This document shows positions 9,467-19,918 of a DNA stretch of 64,000 nt, in pieces. The notes beneath the pieces are model-generated. The model saw only the letters and a list, made by a program, of their open reading frames with translations. It ran no database searches and was not told the DNA's origin. Source of the stretch: Gammaproteobacteria bacterium (GTDB lineage: Bacteria; Pseudomonadota; Gammaproteobacteria; Arenicellales; JAANXG01); assembly GCA_024638505.1 (NCBI GenBank), contig JAHEKE010000002.1, forward strand, positions 95,006-159,005, in the 5' to 3' direction. Position 1 is the first letter of the stretch. Each line of letters starts with the position of its first letter. Position numbers and translations under genes: made by a program.

Positions 9467-9691
9467 TCATTGCAGATTTTCGCCAGCGGCGCCTGAACTA
9501 ACTCCCTGCAGCTCCCGTTCGTGATCGGAACGGGTCTGCTGCAGAGCCGCTACGCACTCGGTGAGATCATGATAGAGTTTGTGACCGGCCCCATACTGAT
9601 CAAAACGCAGCTGCGCCTCCCGCTTGAATCGCTGCTGCGCCAGATTATGGACCGCGTCTAATTTCGGCTGCAAAAAATCGGCAATTTTCAT
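9467..9691 (-). CDS. Small hypothetical protein upstream of the PPi-phosphofructokinase gene
   Basis: This 74-residue acidic, mostly helical protein has no membrane segment and no motif I recognise. It would be the first gene of a two-gene unit with the phosphofructokinase, 17 bases apart. The frame is open with a credible ATG, and no better gene occupies this interval, but it could still be spurious. The 214 bases between it and hemB, which is divergent, hold no other supported gene. Confidence 0.5.
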   Translation of the reverse strand: MKIADFLQPKLDAVHNLAQQRFKREAQLRFDQYGAGHKLYHDLTECVAALQQTRSDHERELQGVSSGAAGENLQ

Positions 9692-9863
9692 TTTATATCA
9701 TACCAACCGGCGTAATAGTTTACTCTTGACTAAGCCACGAAATGGTGTGCAGTCCGTTCTCCTTAGCCCTGGATGTTCCGCTTTGCCAACGGCCGGCGCC
9801 GGCGCGAGAGCCAGTAACTGGTTATTTCTGGTAAACGAAGCCGCAGTAACCGTTTTCACGTAA

Positions 9864-10913
<1,050 letters not shown>

Positions 10914-10925
10914 GAGAGAGTAATC

Positions 10926-11318
10926 ATGGCCGATACACCTAAACCAACGGATATCAAGCTGCATCAGAAATCACGCATCCTGGAAGTGACCTTCGATGAT
11001 GACCGCCATTTTGCTCTGCCCTGTGAGTATCTGCGGGTGTACTCTCCCTCCGCTGAGGTGCGTGGCCATGGACCGGGGCAGGAGGTCCTGCAGATTGGTA
11101 AGGAAGCAGTCAATATAGACGCTATAGAACCGGTTGGAACTTACGCCGTGGTTTTCAGATTTGATGACGGACATGATACCGGCATTTATTCATGGGACAC
11201 GCTGTACGACCTTGGGAAGAACAAATCACAGTATTGGTCTGAGTATCTTAAAAGACTGGCACAAGCCGGCCATCATCGAAAAGCACAACCCTACGATGAC
11301 AGTATGATCGATGCGTGA
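10926..11318 (+). CDS. DUF971 domain protein
   Basis: This 130-residue protein belongs to the DUF971 family, the domain also found at the N terminus of gamma-butyrobetaine hydroxylases. The diagnostic core here is [15 protein letters not shown] followed by [21 protein letters not shown]. It overlaps the ubiE start by 8 bases and follows hemB by 12. Stand-alone members are common next to ubiE in gammaproteobacteria. Their role is unknown; links to iron-sulfur or ubiquinone chemistry have been suggested only from context. Confidence 0.88.
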   Translation: MADTPKPTDIKLHQKSRILEVTFDDDRHFALPCEYLRVYSPSAEVRGHGPGQEVLQIGKEAVNIDAIEPVGTYAVVFRFDDGHDTGIYSWDTLYDLGKNKSQYWSEYLKRLAQAGHHRKAQPYDDSMIDA

Positions 11319-12057
11319 CGCGACTACCTACTTTGGCAACCGCGAGGTGGCGGAGGAAAAAAAGGCCCGACTGGTGAGAGAAGTATTCGACTCAGTGGTT
11401 GACAACTATGATCTGATGAACGATCTGATGTCCCTCGGTGCGCACCGTCTTTGGAAAAGATTTGCCGTTGACATAAGCGGTGTTCACCCGGGCAGTCGAG
11501 TTTTGGATGTCGCCGCCGGCAGCGGCGACCTGGCCCTGCAGTTTGCGCACCGGGTGGGCGCAAACGGAACGGTGGTAGCAGCTGATATCAATAGCGCCAT
11601 GCTGCGCAAGGGACGGACTCGTCTGGTAGACGATGGGATTATAGGTAATGTGCATTACGTTCAATCTGACGCGGAAGCTCTTCCTTTTAGAAACAACTAT
11701 TTTGACTGCATATGCATAGGATTTGGGCTGCGCAACGTTACTCGACAGCAGCAGGCTCTGCTTTCCATGTTCCGTTGTTTGCGCCCCGGTGGGAAACTGC
11801 TGGTGCTGGAGTTTTCACAGCCCCGCAGCAAGCTCCTGGGCACGGCGTATGACGCGTATTCGTTTAGCCTTCTACCCAAGCTGGGCAGACTGGTGGCAAA
11901 TGATGAGCGCAGTTATCAGTACCTGGTTGAATCCATCAGAAAACAGCCGGCCCAGGATGAGCTCAAGAAAATGATGCAGCAGGCGGGGTTTGAACGGGTT
12001 GGATGCAACAACCTGGCTGGGGGAATCGTTGCTGTGCATAGCGGGTACAAGTATTGA
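11311..12057 (+). CDS. ubiE: Ubiquinone/menaquinone C-methyltransferase UbiE
   Basis: This 248-residue class I SAM methyltransferase has motif [14 protein letters not shown] near residues 64-76 and the UbiE signatures [17 protein letters not shown] and FGLRNV. It methylates the benzoquinol ring during ubiquinone synthesis. It is followed by ubiJ and ubiB, the standard gammaproteobacterial order. Confidence 0.97.
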   Translation: MRDATTYFGNREVAEEKKARLVREVFDSVVDNYDLMNDLMSLGAHRLWKRFAVDISGVHPGSRVLDVAAGSGDLALQFAHRVGANGTVVAADINSAMLRKGRTRLVDDGIIGNVHYVQSDAEALPFRNNYFDCICIGFGLRNVTRQQQALLSMFRCLRPGGKLLVLEFSQPRSKLLGTAYDAYSFSLLPKLGRLVANDERSYQYLVESIRKQPAQDELKKMMQQAGFERVGCNNLAGGIVAVHSGYKY

Positions 12058-12148
12058 CGTCAACGGCTGGGCAGCGAGCGATGATGCAAACTAGGGTATT
12101 GTCAGCGTTCACTGGCGATTTCACTCGCCACGTCCGAGCATCATAAAA

Positions 12149-12751
12149 ATGATCTCGCAAATCCTGCAGACATCGGGAAATCGACTGCTTCAGTTCGACC
12201 CTGACACGCGGCGTAAACTGTCAAGGTTGCAGGGTAAAGTGTTTATGCTGGATTTGTCCGTGCTGAACAAGGTTCTTTATCTTGTCCCGACTGATCAAGG
12301 AATACAGATTAAAGATGAGTGGTCTGGTCAGGCTGACATCATCCTACGAGGTTCACCGCTGGCATTCATGCAGTTCGGGTTGAAACAGAAAGGGATCGAC
12401 AACCAAGTTTTTATAGAAAAACGCGTCATCATAGAAGGCGATGCAGAACTCGCGCAGGATCTGCAGAGGATTATGCGGGAACTCGATATTGATTTTGAGG
12501 AACTGCTGTCCCAATACGTGGGCGATATAGCTGCTCATGAAGTAGGCAAAAGCGCAAGATCATTGCGCGGCTGGGCGCGCGCTGCGGTAGTAAGTCTCCG
12601 CCTGGATATTCAGGAGTACATGGTGGAGGAAAGCAGGATCCTTGCTCCCGAGTGGCGTGTGTCGGCATTCAACGAACAGGTCGATTCTCTACGCGCCGAT
12701 GTCGAGCGGCTGGATCAGCGTATCAAAAGAATAACAAGACTTCTCAGCTGA
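12149..12751 (+). CDS. ubiJ: Ubiquinone biosynthesis accessory factor UbiJ
   Basis: This 200-residue protein has an SCP2-type lipid-binding domain in the first 110 residues and a helical C-terminal tail. UbiJ is a scaffold and lipid-binding factor of the soluble Ubi complex. The identification rests on the SCP2 pattern and on its fixed place between ubiE and ubiB. Its TGA overlaps the ubiB ATG by one base (TGATG). Confidence 0.9.
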   Translation: MISQILQTSGNRLLQFDPDTRRKLSRLQGKVFMLDLSVLNKVLYLVPTDQGIQIKDEWSGQADIILRGSPLAFMQFGLKQKGIDNQVFIEKRVIIEGDAELAQDLQRIMRELDIDFEELLSQYVGDIAAHEVGKSARSLRGWARAAVVSLRLDIQEYMVEESRILAPEWRVSAFNEQVDSLRADVERLDQRIKRITRLLS

Positions 12752-14409
12752 TGGCTCAATCCAGCCAGTTATTTCACCTGTTACGCATCACCAGGGTCTT
12801 CGTTAAGCATGGGCTTGATGAGTTCGTTGTCACCCTTCATCTGTTTCGCCCATACCGTTTTGTACTCAAGCTTCTGCCGTGGCGCTGGGGTAGCGGGCGC
12901 TACGAGGCAAGCAGGGGTGTGCGTCTAACCAAGGCGCTGGAAGAACTTGGGCCGGTATTCGTCAAGTTCGGACAGGTGCTGTCGACAAGGCCGGATTTGT
13001 TACCGGAAGACATCGCCGCTGAATTGGCCAAACTGCAAGACCAGGTTACCCCCTTCTCTGGTGAACAGGCGCGCAGCCTGGTTGCAGAAGCTTACGGTAA
13101 CGCCATCGATGAACACTTTGCATCTTTTATCAGCGAACCCATTGCCGCTGCCTCCGTGGCTCAGGTGCATCTGGCTGAACTCAAAGATGGCACCGAGGTC
13201 GTGGTTAAGGTCTTACGGCCGGGCATTCAACCGGTCATAGAGCGAGACCTGTCTTTACTGTACACACTGGCAAAGCTGGCAGAGGAGTATTGGGATCAGG
13301 GGCCGCGCCTGCGTCCTACTGAAATTGTCGCCGAATTCGACAAAACGATACACGATGAACTGGATTTGCGCCGGGAAGCAGCTAACGCCGGTCAGCTGCG
13401 GGCGAATTTCGAGAATTCGGAAATCGTGTACATACCGAAAGTGTATTGGGACCACACCCGGCAGACCGTAATGGTGATGGAACGCATCCACGGCATTCCC
13501 ATACGTAACGTGGACGCACTCAAATCAGCCGGAATCGACATGCGGCAGTTGGCGCACAATGGTGTAGAGATCTTTTTTACACAAGCGTTTCGAGACGGTT
13601 TCTTCCATGCGGACATGCATCCAGGCAACATATTTGTCACTAAGGAAGGTCAGTATCAGGCAGTTGATTTTGGTATCGTCGGGACTCTCAGCGACTTAGA
13701 CAAACGCTACCTGGCTGAAAATTTCCTGGCTTTTTTTAACCGCGATTACCGCGCCGTGGCCGATGCACATTTACGCGCCGGATGGGTACCGGCAGATACT
13801 CCCGCGGAAGAATTTGAGGCCGCTATCCGCACAGTCTGTGAGCCCATTTTCGCCAAGCCTATAAATGAGATCTCATTTGGCCGCTTTATTATGCAGCTGT
13901 TTCAAGTCGCCCGGCGATTTGAAATGCCAATTCAACCCCAGCTGGTCTTGTTACAAAAGACGCTGCTCAACATCGAGGGTCTGGGAAGACAGCTGTACCC
14001 GGAGCTGGATTTATGGCAGACGGCTAAGCCGTATCTGGAAAAGTGGATGAAAATGCAGGTTGGACCAGAAGCGTTTATCGACGAATTAAAGAAAGAGGTG
14101 CCAAAGTGGAGCCGCATGCTGCCACGGATGCCGGCCCTCGCGCACGATATGATTAGCAAGCTGAGTGCAGCAGATCTGTCCAATCGAAATCAGGTCGCGG
14201 AAATTGAAAAGCTGCGGCAGGAAATCGCCCGCGGCCAGCGGCGCCAGTTTGTAGGTTTTGTCGGCACGATTTCCTTGCTCTCCGCCTTTATGATGGCAGC
14301 ACTGGATGGATATGCTCCCACCATGATCTATGGTGCACCCCTGATAAGCTGGCTGCTCGGTGGGCTGGGGGTGTTGCTACTGGTCTTTGCCTGGCCGGAT
14401 ACGCAATAG
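12751..14409 (+). CDS. ubiB: Ubiquinone biosynthesis regulatory ATPase UbiB
   Basis: This 552-residue atypical kinase of the ADCK/UbiB family has the KFGQ motif (FVKFGQVLSTRPDLL), an alanine-rich nucleotide loop (AAASVAQVH) in place of a glycine-rich one, the lysine of VVVKVLRPG, FHADMHPGNIF and the DFG-type AVDFGIVG. Two C-terminal membrane helices anchor it. UbiB supports ubiquinone synthesis through ATPase activity. The ATG at 12751 is chosen because it overlaps the ubiJ stop and gives the family N terminus. Confidence 0.96.
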   Translation: MAQSSQLFHLLRITRVFVKHGLDEFVVTLHLFRPYRFVLKLLPWRWGSGRYEASRGVRLTKALEELGPVFVKFGQVLSTRPDLLPEDIAAELAKLQDQVTPFSGEQARSLVAEAYGNAIDEHFASFISEPIAAASVAQVHLAELKDGTEVVVKVLRPGIQPVIERDLSLLYTLAKLAEEYWDQGPRLRPTEIVAEFDKTIHDELDLRREAANAGQLRANFENSEIVYIPKVYWDHTRQTVMVMERIHGIPIRNVDALKSAGIDMRQLAHNGVEIFFTQAFRDGFFHADMHPGNIFVTKEGQYQAVDFGIVGTLSDLDKRYLAENFLAFFNRDYRAVADAHLRAGWVPADTPAEEFEAAIRTVCEPIFAKPINEISFGRFIMQLFQVARRFEMPIQPQLVLLQKTLLNIEGLGRQLYPELDLWQTAKPYLEKWMKMQVGPEAFIDELKKEVPKWSRMLPRMPALAHDMISKLSAADLSNRNQVAEIEKLRQEIARGQRRQFVGFVGTISLLSAFMMAALDGYAPTMIYGAPLISWLLGGLGVLLLVFAWPDTQ

Positions 14410-14496
14410 TCGGGTCACCTTCCGCAATCATCTCATTAAGGCGGGCAATATACTGATTACCATTGGTTTTCAGCCGTTTACCGCCAGATTTGGTGT

Positions 14497-14526
14497 TTGA
14501 CTGGGCGCGCGGAGATCCACTATCCT
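14497..14526 (+). promoter_or_regulatory. Candidate promoter of the suf operon
   Basis: TTGACT at 14497-14502 and TATCCT at 14521-14526 are 18 bases apart. The IscR-like palindrome begins immediately after, so a bound regulator would cover the start site, consistent with repression. Confidence 0.5.
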
Positions 14527-14551
14527 ATACCTGACTAAATCAGTCAGGTAT
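14527..14551 (+). promoter_or_regulatory. IscR type 1 operator upstream of sufB
   Basis: This 25-base element has perfect 10-base arms ATACCTGACT and AGTCAGGTAT around AAATC. It fits every position of the published IscR type 1 consensus (ATASYYGACTRWWWYAG then TCRRSTAT). IscR binds such sites as the [2Fe-2S] form and usually represses. It lies 79 bases before sufB. No iscR gene is in the window. Confidence 0.85.
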
Positions 14552-14630
14552 TTATCATCGGCACGGCTTGGAACCCAGGCTCTGACGCCGCATATCTTAG
14601 AGGTCAAGGCATTTTAAGAACTGGATCATT

Positions 14631-16073
14631 ATGAGTACTTCTACACAGGACTTGAACAAGTTAGTCAGCCGGGAATATAAGGAGGGCTTCGTAACCGACA
14701 TCGAAGCGGATACGCTCCCCCCCGGGCTGAGTGAAGACGTCGTTCGCGCCATTTCCGCGAAAAAAGCGGAGCCAGAATTTATGCTCGACTGGCGCTTGGC
14801 GGCATATCGCAACTGGCTGACTATGCAAGACCCCAAATGGGCGCACGTACACTATCCGCCGATAGATTTCCAAGCTATCAGTTACTTTTCAGCGCCTAAA
14901 ACGGATGGCCCTAAAAGCCTGGACGAAGTTGATCCAAAGCTGCTTGAAACCTATGAAAAGTTGGGGATTCCTCTGCAGGAGCAAAAGGCGCTGGCCGGCG
15001 TTGCAGTCGATGCCGTTTTTGACAGTGTCTCGGTTAAAACGACTTTCAGGGAAACCCTGGCTGACGCAGGCGTCATTTTTTGCTCTATCTCCGATGCGCT
15101 GCAGCAACATCCGGATCTGGTCCGGCAGTACCTGGGGTCAGTCGTGCCGCCGGGAGACAATTATTACGCTGCGCTCAATTCCGCTGTTTTCAGTGACGGT
15201 TCTTTCGTATACATCCCGAAAGGCGTGCGCTGCCCGATGGAGCTTTCCACCTATTTCCGCATCAATGCTATGAACACCGGGCAATTCGAAAGGACTTTGA
15301 TAATCGCCGATGAGGACAGTTATGTGAGTTATCTTGAGGGGTGCACCGCCCCAATGCGGGACGAGAATCAGCTACATGCGGCGGTGGTTGAGCTGGTGGC
15401 AATGGAGAATGCGGAAATCAAGTATTCCACCGTGCAGAACTGGTACCCTGGAGACGAGCAGGGCCGGGGCGGCATCTATAACTTTGTCACCAAGCGCGGC
15501 GCATGTCGTGGACCTAGTTCTAAAATATCCTGGACTCAGGTCGAGACCGGTTCGGCGATTACCTGGAAGTATCCCAGCGTGCTGCTGGAGGGAGATCGCT
15601 CGGTTGGTGAATTTTATTCCGTGGCCCTGACCCGACACATGCAGCAGGCTGATACCGGTACAAAAATGATTCATATCGGTAAAGATACACGCAGTACAAT
15701 AATTTCCAAGGGTATCTCTGCCGGCCACGGGCAGAACGTCTATAGAGGTTTAGTTAAGGTGCTGAAAAGTGCGCATAATGCGCGTAATTATTCGCAGTGC
15801 GATTCTCTGCTGCTGGGCGATAGATGCGGCGCGCACACTTTTCCTTACATGGAAATCAAGAACCCCGCGGCTCAGGTCGAACACGAGGCAACCACCTCTA
15901 AAATCAGTGAAGACCAGCTGTTTTATTGTATGCAGCGCGGACTATCCGAAGAAAATGCTATTTCTATGATCGTCAACGGGTTCTGTAAAGACGTGTTTAA
16001 AAAACTGCCAATGGAGTTCGCGGTCGAAGCGCAAAAACTGCTCGATGTCAGTTTGGAAGGCGCTGTAGGGTAG
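14631..16073 (+). CDS. sufB: Fe-S cluster assembly scaffold subunit SufB
   Basis: This 480-residue protein is the SufB scaffold that works with SufC and SufD to build [4Fe-4S] clusters in the cytoplasm. Family hallmarks are visible: [28 protein letters not shown] and the C-terminal [18 protein letters not shown]. It is the first gene of sufBCDS-sufT and lies directly downstream of the IscR-like operator. Confidence 0.97.
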   Translation: MSTSTQDLNKLVSREYKEGFVTDIEADTLPPGLSEDVVRAISAKKAEPEFMLDWRLAAYRNWLTMQDPKWAHVHYPPIDFQAISYFSAPKTDGPKSLDEVDPKLLETYEKLGIPLQEQKALAGVAVDAVFDSVSVKTTFRETLADAGVIFCSISDALQQHPDLVRQYLGSVVPPGDNYYAALNSAVFSDGSFVYIPKGVRCPMELSTYFRINAMNTGQFERTLIIADEDSYVSYLEGCTAPMRDENQLHAAVVELVAMENAEIKYSTVQNWYPGDEQGRGGIYNFVTKRGACRGPSSKISWTQVETGSAITWKYPSVLLEGDRSVGEFYSVALTRHMQQADTGTKMIHIGKDTRSTIISKGISAGHGQNVYRGLVKVLKSAHNARNYSQCDSLLLGDRCGAHTFPYMEIKNPAAQVEHEATTSKISEDQLFYCMQRGLSEENAISMIVNGFCKDVFKKLPMEFAVEAQKLLDVSLEGAVG

Positions 16074-16124
16074 ATCCCGGTCGACCACACATTTCCGTAA
16101 CATTTTTTACTGACAGTGAGTTCT

Positions 16125-16889
16125 ATGCTTTCTATTCGTAATCTACATGCCTCGGTTGCAGGCAAGCCCATCTTGAGGGGGATTAATCTTGAGGTTAAGA
16201 AAGGTGAAGTGCATGCCATTATGGGGCCCAACGGCTCCGGCAAGAGCACCCTGGCCAATGTTCTGGCTGGCCGTGAAAGTTATGAGGTGACGCAGGGGGA
16301 AGTGTTTTACCGTAATTCCAACCTTTTTGCCTTAAGTACGGAGGAGCGGGCCTGCGAGGGCATTTTTCTGGCTTTTCAGTATCCGGTGGAGATACCTGGC
16401 GTCAGCAATATTTATTTATTGAAGGCTGCGGTGAACGCCAGGAGAAAGCATCAGGGAATGTCTGAAATGAGTGCGGTAGATTTTCTCAAAATGGTCAGGG
16501 AGAAAATTAAACTGGTTGAAATGAAGGAGGAGTTTTTACACCGGGCAGTTAATGAGGGGTTCTCTGGAGGCGAAAAAAAACGCAATGAAATACTGCAGAT
16601 GGCGGTTATTGAACCTACCCTGGCGGTGTTGGACGAGACCGATTCGGGGCTGGATATTGACGCATTAAAAATTGTGGCCAACGGCGTAAACAGCTTACGC
16701 AACGAAGATCGCGCATTCATCGTTATAACCCACTATCAGCGGCTGTTGGATTATATCGTGCCGGATTTCGTGCACGTTCTGGCCGAAGGAAAAGTCGTGA
16801 AGTCGGGTGGAAAGGAACTGGCGCTCGAACTGGAAAAACAAGGCTACAAGTGGATTGAGAAAGAGCCGGCCGCGGAGTTACGAGTTTGA
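16125..16889 (+). CDS. sufC: Fe-S cluster assembly ATPase SufC
   Basis: This 254-residue ABC-type ATPase has Walker A GPNGSGKST, the SufC signature FSGGEKKRNEILQ and Walker B LAVLDETDSGLD. It powers conformational change in the SufBC2D complex. The ATG at 16125 gives the usual MLSIRNLHASV start; a GTG at 16116 would add three residues. The stop overlaps the TTG start of sufD. Confidence 0.97.
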   Translation: MLSIRNLHASVAGKPILRGINLEVKKGEVHAIMGPNGSGKSTLANVLAGRESYEVTQGEVFYRNSNLFALSTEERACEGIFLAFQYPVEIPGVSNIYLLKAAVNARRKHQGMSEMSAVDFLKMVREKIKLVEMKEEFLHRAVNEGFSGGEKKRNEILQMAVIEPTLAVLDETDSGLDIDALKIVANGVNSLRNEDRAFIVITHYQRLLDYIVPDFVHVLAEGKVVKSGGKELALELEKQGYKWIEKEPAAELRV

Positions 16890-18211
16890 GCGCAGCGGTC
16901 GACCGTTATTTAGCGTTGCAAAAAGAACTGGTTTTGCCGGGGCGGGGCTTGTCCTGGATTGATGCTTTACGCAACGAAGGCGCGCACCATTTTAAAGATG
17001 TGGGCTTTCCTACGATGCGTGATGAAGATTGGCGCCATACCAACGTCCGCCCCATACAGAAGCGGGAATTTACCCTGGGGAACTCTGCGCAGGACGAGCT
17101 GGATAATGACAGTTTGTCAAAATCTGCGCTAACTGGGCTCGATGCCTACCGTGTCGTATTTGTTGATGGCCGTTACTGTAAGGCATTGAGCAGCCTGGAT
17201 GGGCTGCCCGGCGGAGTTACCGTCGAATCTCTGGCCGCGGCGGTTGCGGCGGACACGGATGAGGTGCGCGAGACGCTGGGTTCTATTGCGCCAAAGCATA
17301 GAAGCGGCTTTATCGCACTGAATACGGCTTTTGTTGACGACGGACTTTATCTGCACGTGGATGACGATTGTGTAGTGGATAAGCCTATTGAGCTGGTTTT
17401 CTTCAGCACCGATACGGCGGAGCAGCTGATACAGCCGCGTAATTTATTTATATTTGGTAACCGCAGCAGCGTTCAGATTATCGAGCACTATGTCTGCGGA
17501 CAGGGCAGCGTCTATTTCACCAACGCCGTGAGCGAGCTGCTAGTGCAGGACTCCGCAGTGTTGCAGCATACTAAGCTGCAGGAGGAGGGCGACAAGGCCT
17601 TTCACGTGGGCGGCGTATTTATGCATCTGCAGGCGGGGGCGCAGGTGGTGTCCAATAATATTGCGCTAGGTTCGCTGATAGGCCGCACCGATCTACAGGT
17701 GGCGTTGAAAGCCGAGGGCGCCAGCTGCGATCTCAACGGTGTCTACTTCGCCAACGGACGCCAGCACATAGATAATTTTACTCAGGTAGATCATGAAAAA
17801 CCCGCCTGCAAAAGTAACGAGTATTACAAAGGTGTATTGAATGATCGAGCTCGAGCCGTGTTTCGTGGAAGGGTCGTAGTGCATCAGGACGCGCAGCATA
17901 CTGATGCACAGCAGCAGAATAAAAACCTATTGTTGTCAGCAGATGCCGAGGTCGATACCAAACCGCAACTGGAGATTTATGCCGACGATGTTAAATGCTC
18001 GCACGGGGCGACGGTGGGACAGCTGGATGAAGCCGCAATATTTTATCTGCGCTCGCGAGCGATTAATGAAGCCACCGCGCGCAGTCTTTTAACTTACGCT
18101 TTTGCCGCCGATTTGATCAGCCGGTTTTCCATCCCGGCAATTCGAAGCCGCGTTGAAAGTGTGCTCAGCAGCAAGCTGTTTGGGGGCAGTCAAATGGAGC
18201 AGCTGGTGTGA
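16886..18211 (+). CDS. sufD: Fe-S cluster assembly protein SufD
   Basis: This 441-residue SufB paralogue heterodimerises with SufB. The beta-helix core with CSHGATVGQLDEAAIFYLRSR near residues 371-391 is the diagnostic C-terminal segment. The start is a TTG in TTGA overlapping the sufC stop, and its own stop overlaps the GTG of sufS, so three successive genes are translationally coupled. Confidence 0.95.
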   Translation: MSAAVDRYLALQKELVLPGRGLSWIDALRNEGAHHFKDVGFPTMRDEDWRHTNVRPIQKREFTLGNSAQDELDNDSLSKSALTGLDAYRVVFVDGRYCKALSSLDGLPGGVTVESLAAAVAADTDEVRETLGSIAPKHRSGFIALNTAFVDDGLYLHVDDDCVVDKPIELVFFSTDTAEQLIQPRNLFIFGNRSSVQIIEHYVCGQGSVYFTNAVSELLVQDSAVLQHTKLQEEGDKAFHVGGVFMHLQAGAQVVSNNIALGSLIGRTDLQVALKAEGASCDLNGVYFANGRQHIDNFTQVDHEKPACKSNEYYKGVLNDRARAVFRGRVVVHQDAQHTDAQQQNKNLLLSADAEVDTKPQLEIYADDVKCSHGATVGQLDEAAIFYLRSRAINEATARSLLTYAFAADLISRFSIPAIRSRVESVLSSKLFGGSQMEQLV

Positions 18212-19470
18212 ATCAGATAGGTGCCCTGAAAACTGCTTCACTGCGACCGCAGACGCTAGACGTGGAGCGCGTGCGCAGCGAATTCCCCGCGTTACAGCAG
18301 AAAGTGCACGGCAAACCGCTGGTTTATCTAGACAATGGCGCGACCACGCAAAAACCTAATGTCGTCATAGAAACCCTGGAGCGTTATTACTATCTGGATA
18401 ACGCTAACGTACACCGTGGCGTACATGAATTAAGCGAGCGCGCAACCGAAGCATACGAGGGAGCGCGTAAAAGCATTAGGGCTTTTCTCAACGCAAACTC
18501 GGAAAAAGAGATCATCTATACCAGCGGTACCACTGAATCAATCAACCTTGTCGCTTATTCATACGGGATAGAGAATGTTAAAGCTGGAGACGAGGTGCTG
18601 ATTACCGAGATGGAGCATCACTCAAATATCGTTCCCTGGCAGATGCTATGCGAAAGAGCCGGCGCCAATCTCAAGGTTGCGCCGATGAATGATAAGGGTG
18701 AACTCATACTAGAAGAATACGAGAAGCTATTGACCCCGCGGACTAAGCTGGTCGGCATGGTTCATGTGTCAAATGCGCTGGGGACAATCAATCCGGTAAA
18801 GCAAATGATTAAAATGGCACACGCCGTCGGAGCGGTCACCGTGGTCGACGGTGCACAGGCTGTCGCCCACATCGCGATAGATGTGCGGGACCTTGACTGT
18901 GATTTTTTCGCCATGTCATCGCACAAAGTATATGGCCCAACGGGTATAGGCGTGCTCTACGGCAAGCAGCACCTTCTCGAAAAAATGGCACCGTTCCAGG
19001 GCGGCGGCGATATGATCGAGTATGTGTCGTTTGCTAAAACCACTTTCAATCAACTGCCCTACAAGTTCGAAGCGGGCACACCGCATATCGCTGGGGCCAT
19101 AGGGTTTGAGTCCGCCCTCAGTTATGTGAAGCAGCTGGGGCTCGGCGTGATTTCAGCGCATGAACGCGGGGTTCTGCAGTATGCAACCCAGCGTATACTC
19201 GCGATTCCAGGGATTCGCATCATTGGCACCGCTAAATTGAAATGCAGCATACTGTCATTTACCCTGGAGGGTGCCCATCCTTCAGATATTGGCACCATAT
19301 TGAACTATCAGGGCGTAGCCATAAGAACGGGACACCACTGCGCAATGCCGGTGATGCAGCATTTTAACTTACCCGGGACGGCGCGAGCGTCATTTGGTTT
19401 GTACAATAGTCGGGGCGATGTCGATGTGTTTATCGCAGCGCTGGAAAAGGCCAGGCAGATGCTGGTCTAA
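18208..19470 (+). CDS. sufS: Cysteine desulfurase SufS
   Basis: This 420-residue PLP enzyme removes sulfur from cysteine for cluster assembly. The PLP lysine lies in SSHKVYGPTGIG and the persulfide-carrying cysteine in RTGHHCAMP, typical of group II desulfurases, which normally need SufE or SufU to accept sulfur. No such partner gene follows. The GTG start overlaps the sufD stop. Confidence 0.96.
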   Translation: MNQIGALKTASLRPQTLDVERVRSEFPALQQKVHGKPLVYLDNGATTQKPNVVIETLERYYYLDNANVHRGVHELSERATEAYEGARKSIRAFLNANSEKEIIYTSGTTESINLVAYSYGIENVKAGDEVLITEMEHHSNIVPWQMLCERAGANLKVAPMNDKGELILEEYEKLLTPRTKLVGMVHVSNALGTINPVKQMIKMAHAVGAVTVVDGAQAVAHIAIDVRDLDCDFFAMSSHKVYGPTGIGVLYGKQHLLEKMAPFQGGGDMIEYVSFAKTTFNQLPYKFEAGTPHIAGAIGFESALSYVKQLGLGVISAHERGVLQYATQRILAIPGIRIIGTAKLKCSILSFTLEGAHPSDIGTILNYQGVAIRTGHHCAMPVMQHFNLPGTARASFGLYNSRGDVDVFIAALEKARQMLV

Positions 19471-19526
19471 TATGAGCGCATCGACACGTACTTTCTTCGA
19501 TCGTTTTCTACACTAGGCTTTGCGAT

Positions 19527-19871
19527 ATGTCTGAAATAACAAGCGACTCATCCGCAGTGGAGCAGAACAATCCTCTCCAGGGTTCTATCGTGCAGGCCCT
19601 TAAGGGAGTATATGATCCTGAGATTCCGGTTAACATCTACGACCTTGGTTTGATCTATAACGTCGATATAGGTGACGGTGGCGTGGTAAACATCAACATG
19701 ACGCTGACCGCGCCGGGGTGCCCGGTTGCTGAGACTTTCCCGGGTATCGTCGAGCAGACCGTGGAATCCGTCGAGGGCGTAACCGAGGCGCACGTTGAAC
19801 TGGTCTGGGATCCGCCCTGGACGATGGAAATGATGACGGAAGAGGCCAAACTGGAATTAGGTTTGATGTGA
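19527..19871 (+). CDS. sufT: SufT/MIP18-family Fe-S assembly protein (DUF59)
   Basis: This 114-residue DUF59 protein has the family core VYDPEIPVNIYDLGLIY and LTAPGCPVAETFP, with the conserved cysteine at about residue 72. SufT homologues help mature Fe-S proteins. It lies 56 bases after sufS and closes the suf operon, the position seen in many proteobacteria. Confidence 0.92.
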   Translation: MSEITSDSSAVEQNNPLQGSIVQALKGVYDPEIPVNIYDLGLIYNVDIGDGGVVNINMTLTAPGCPVAETFPGIVEQTVESVEGVTEAHVELVWDPPWTMEMMTEEAKLELGLM

Positions 19872-19918
19872 GTTGCGACAGGAGAGTAGAGTCCGCTCAT
19901 CCCTGCCCGATGCAGATA

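Noticed and set aside
9624-9863. 79-codon forward ORF before hemB
   Set aside because: It overlaps the small gene on the other strand, has no motif and no plausible ribosome-binding site.
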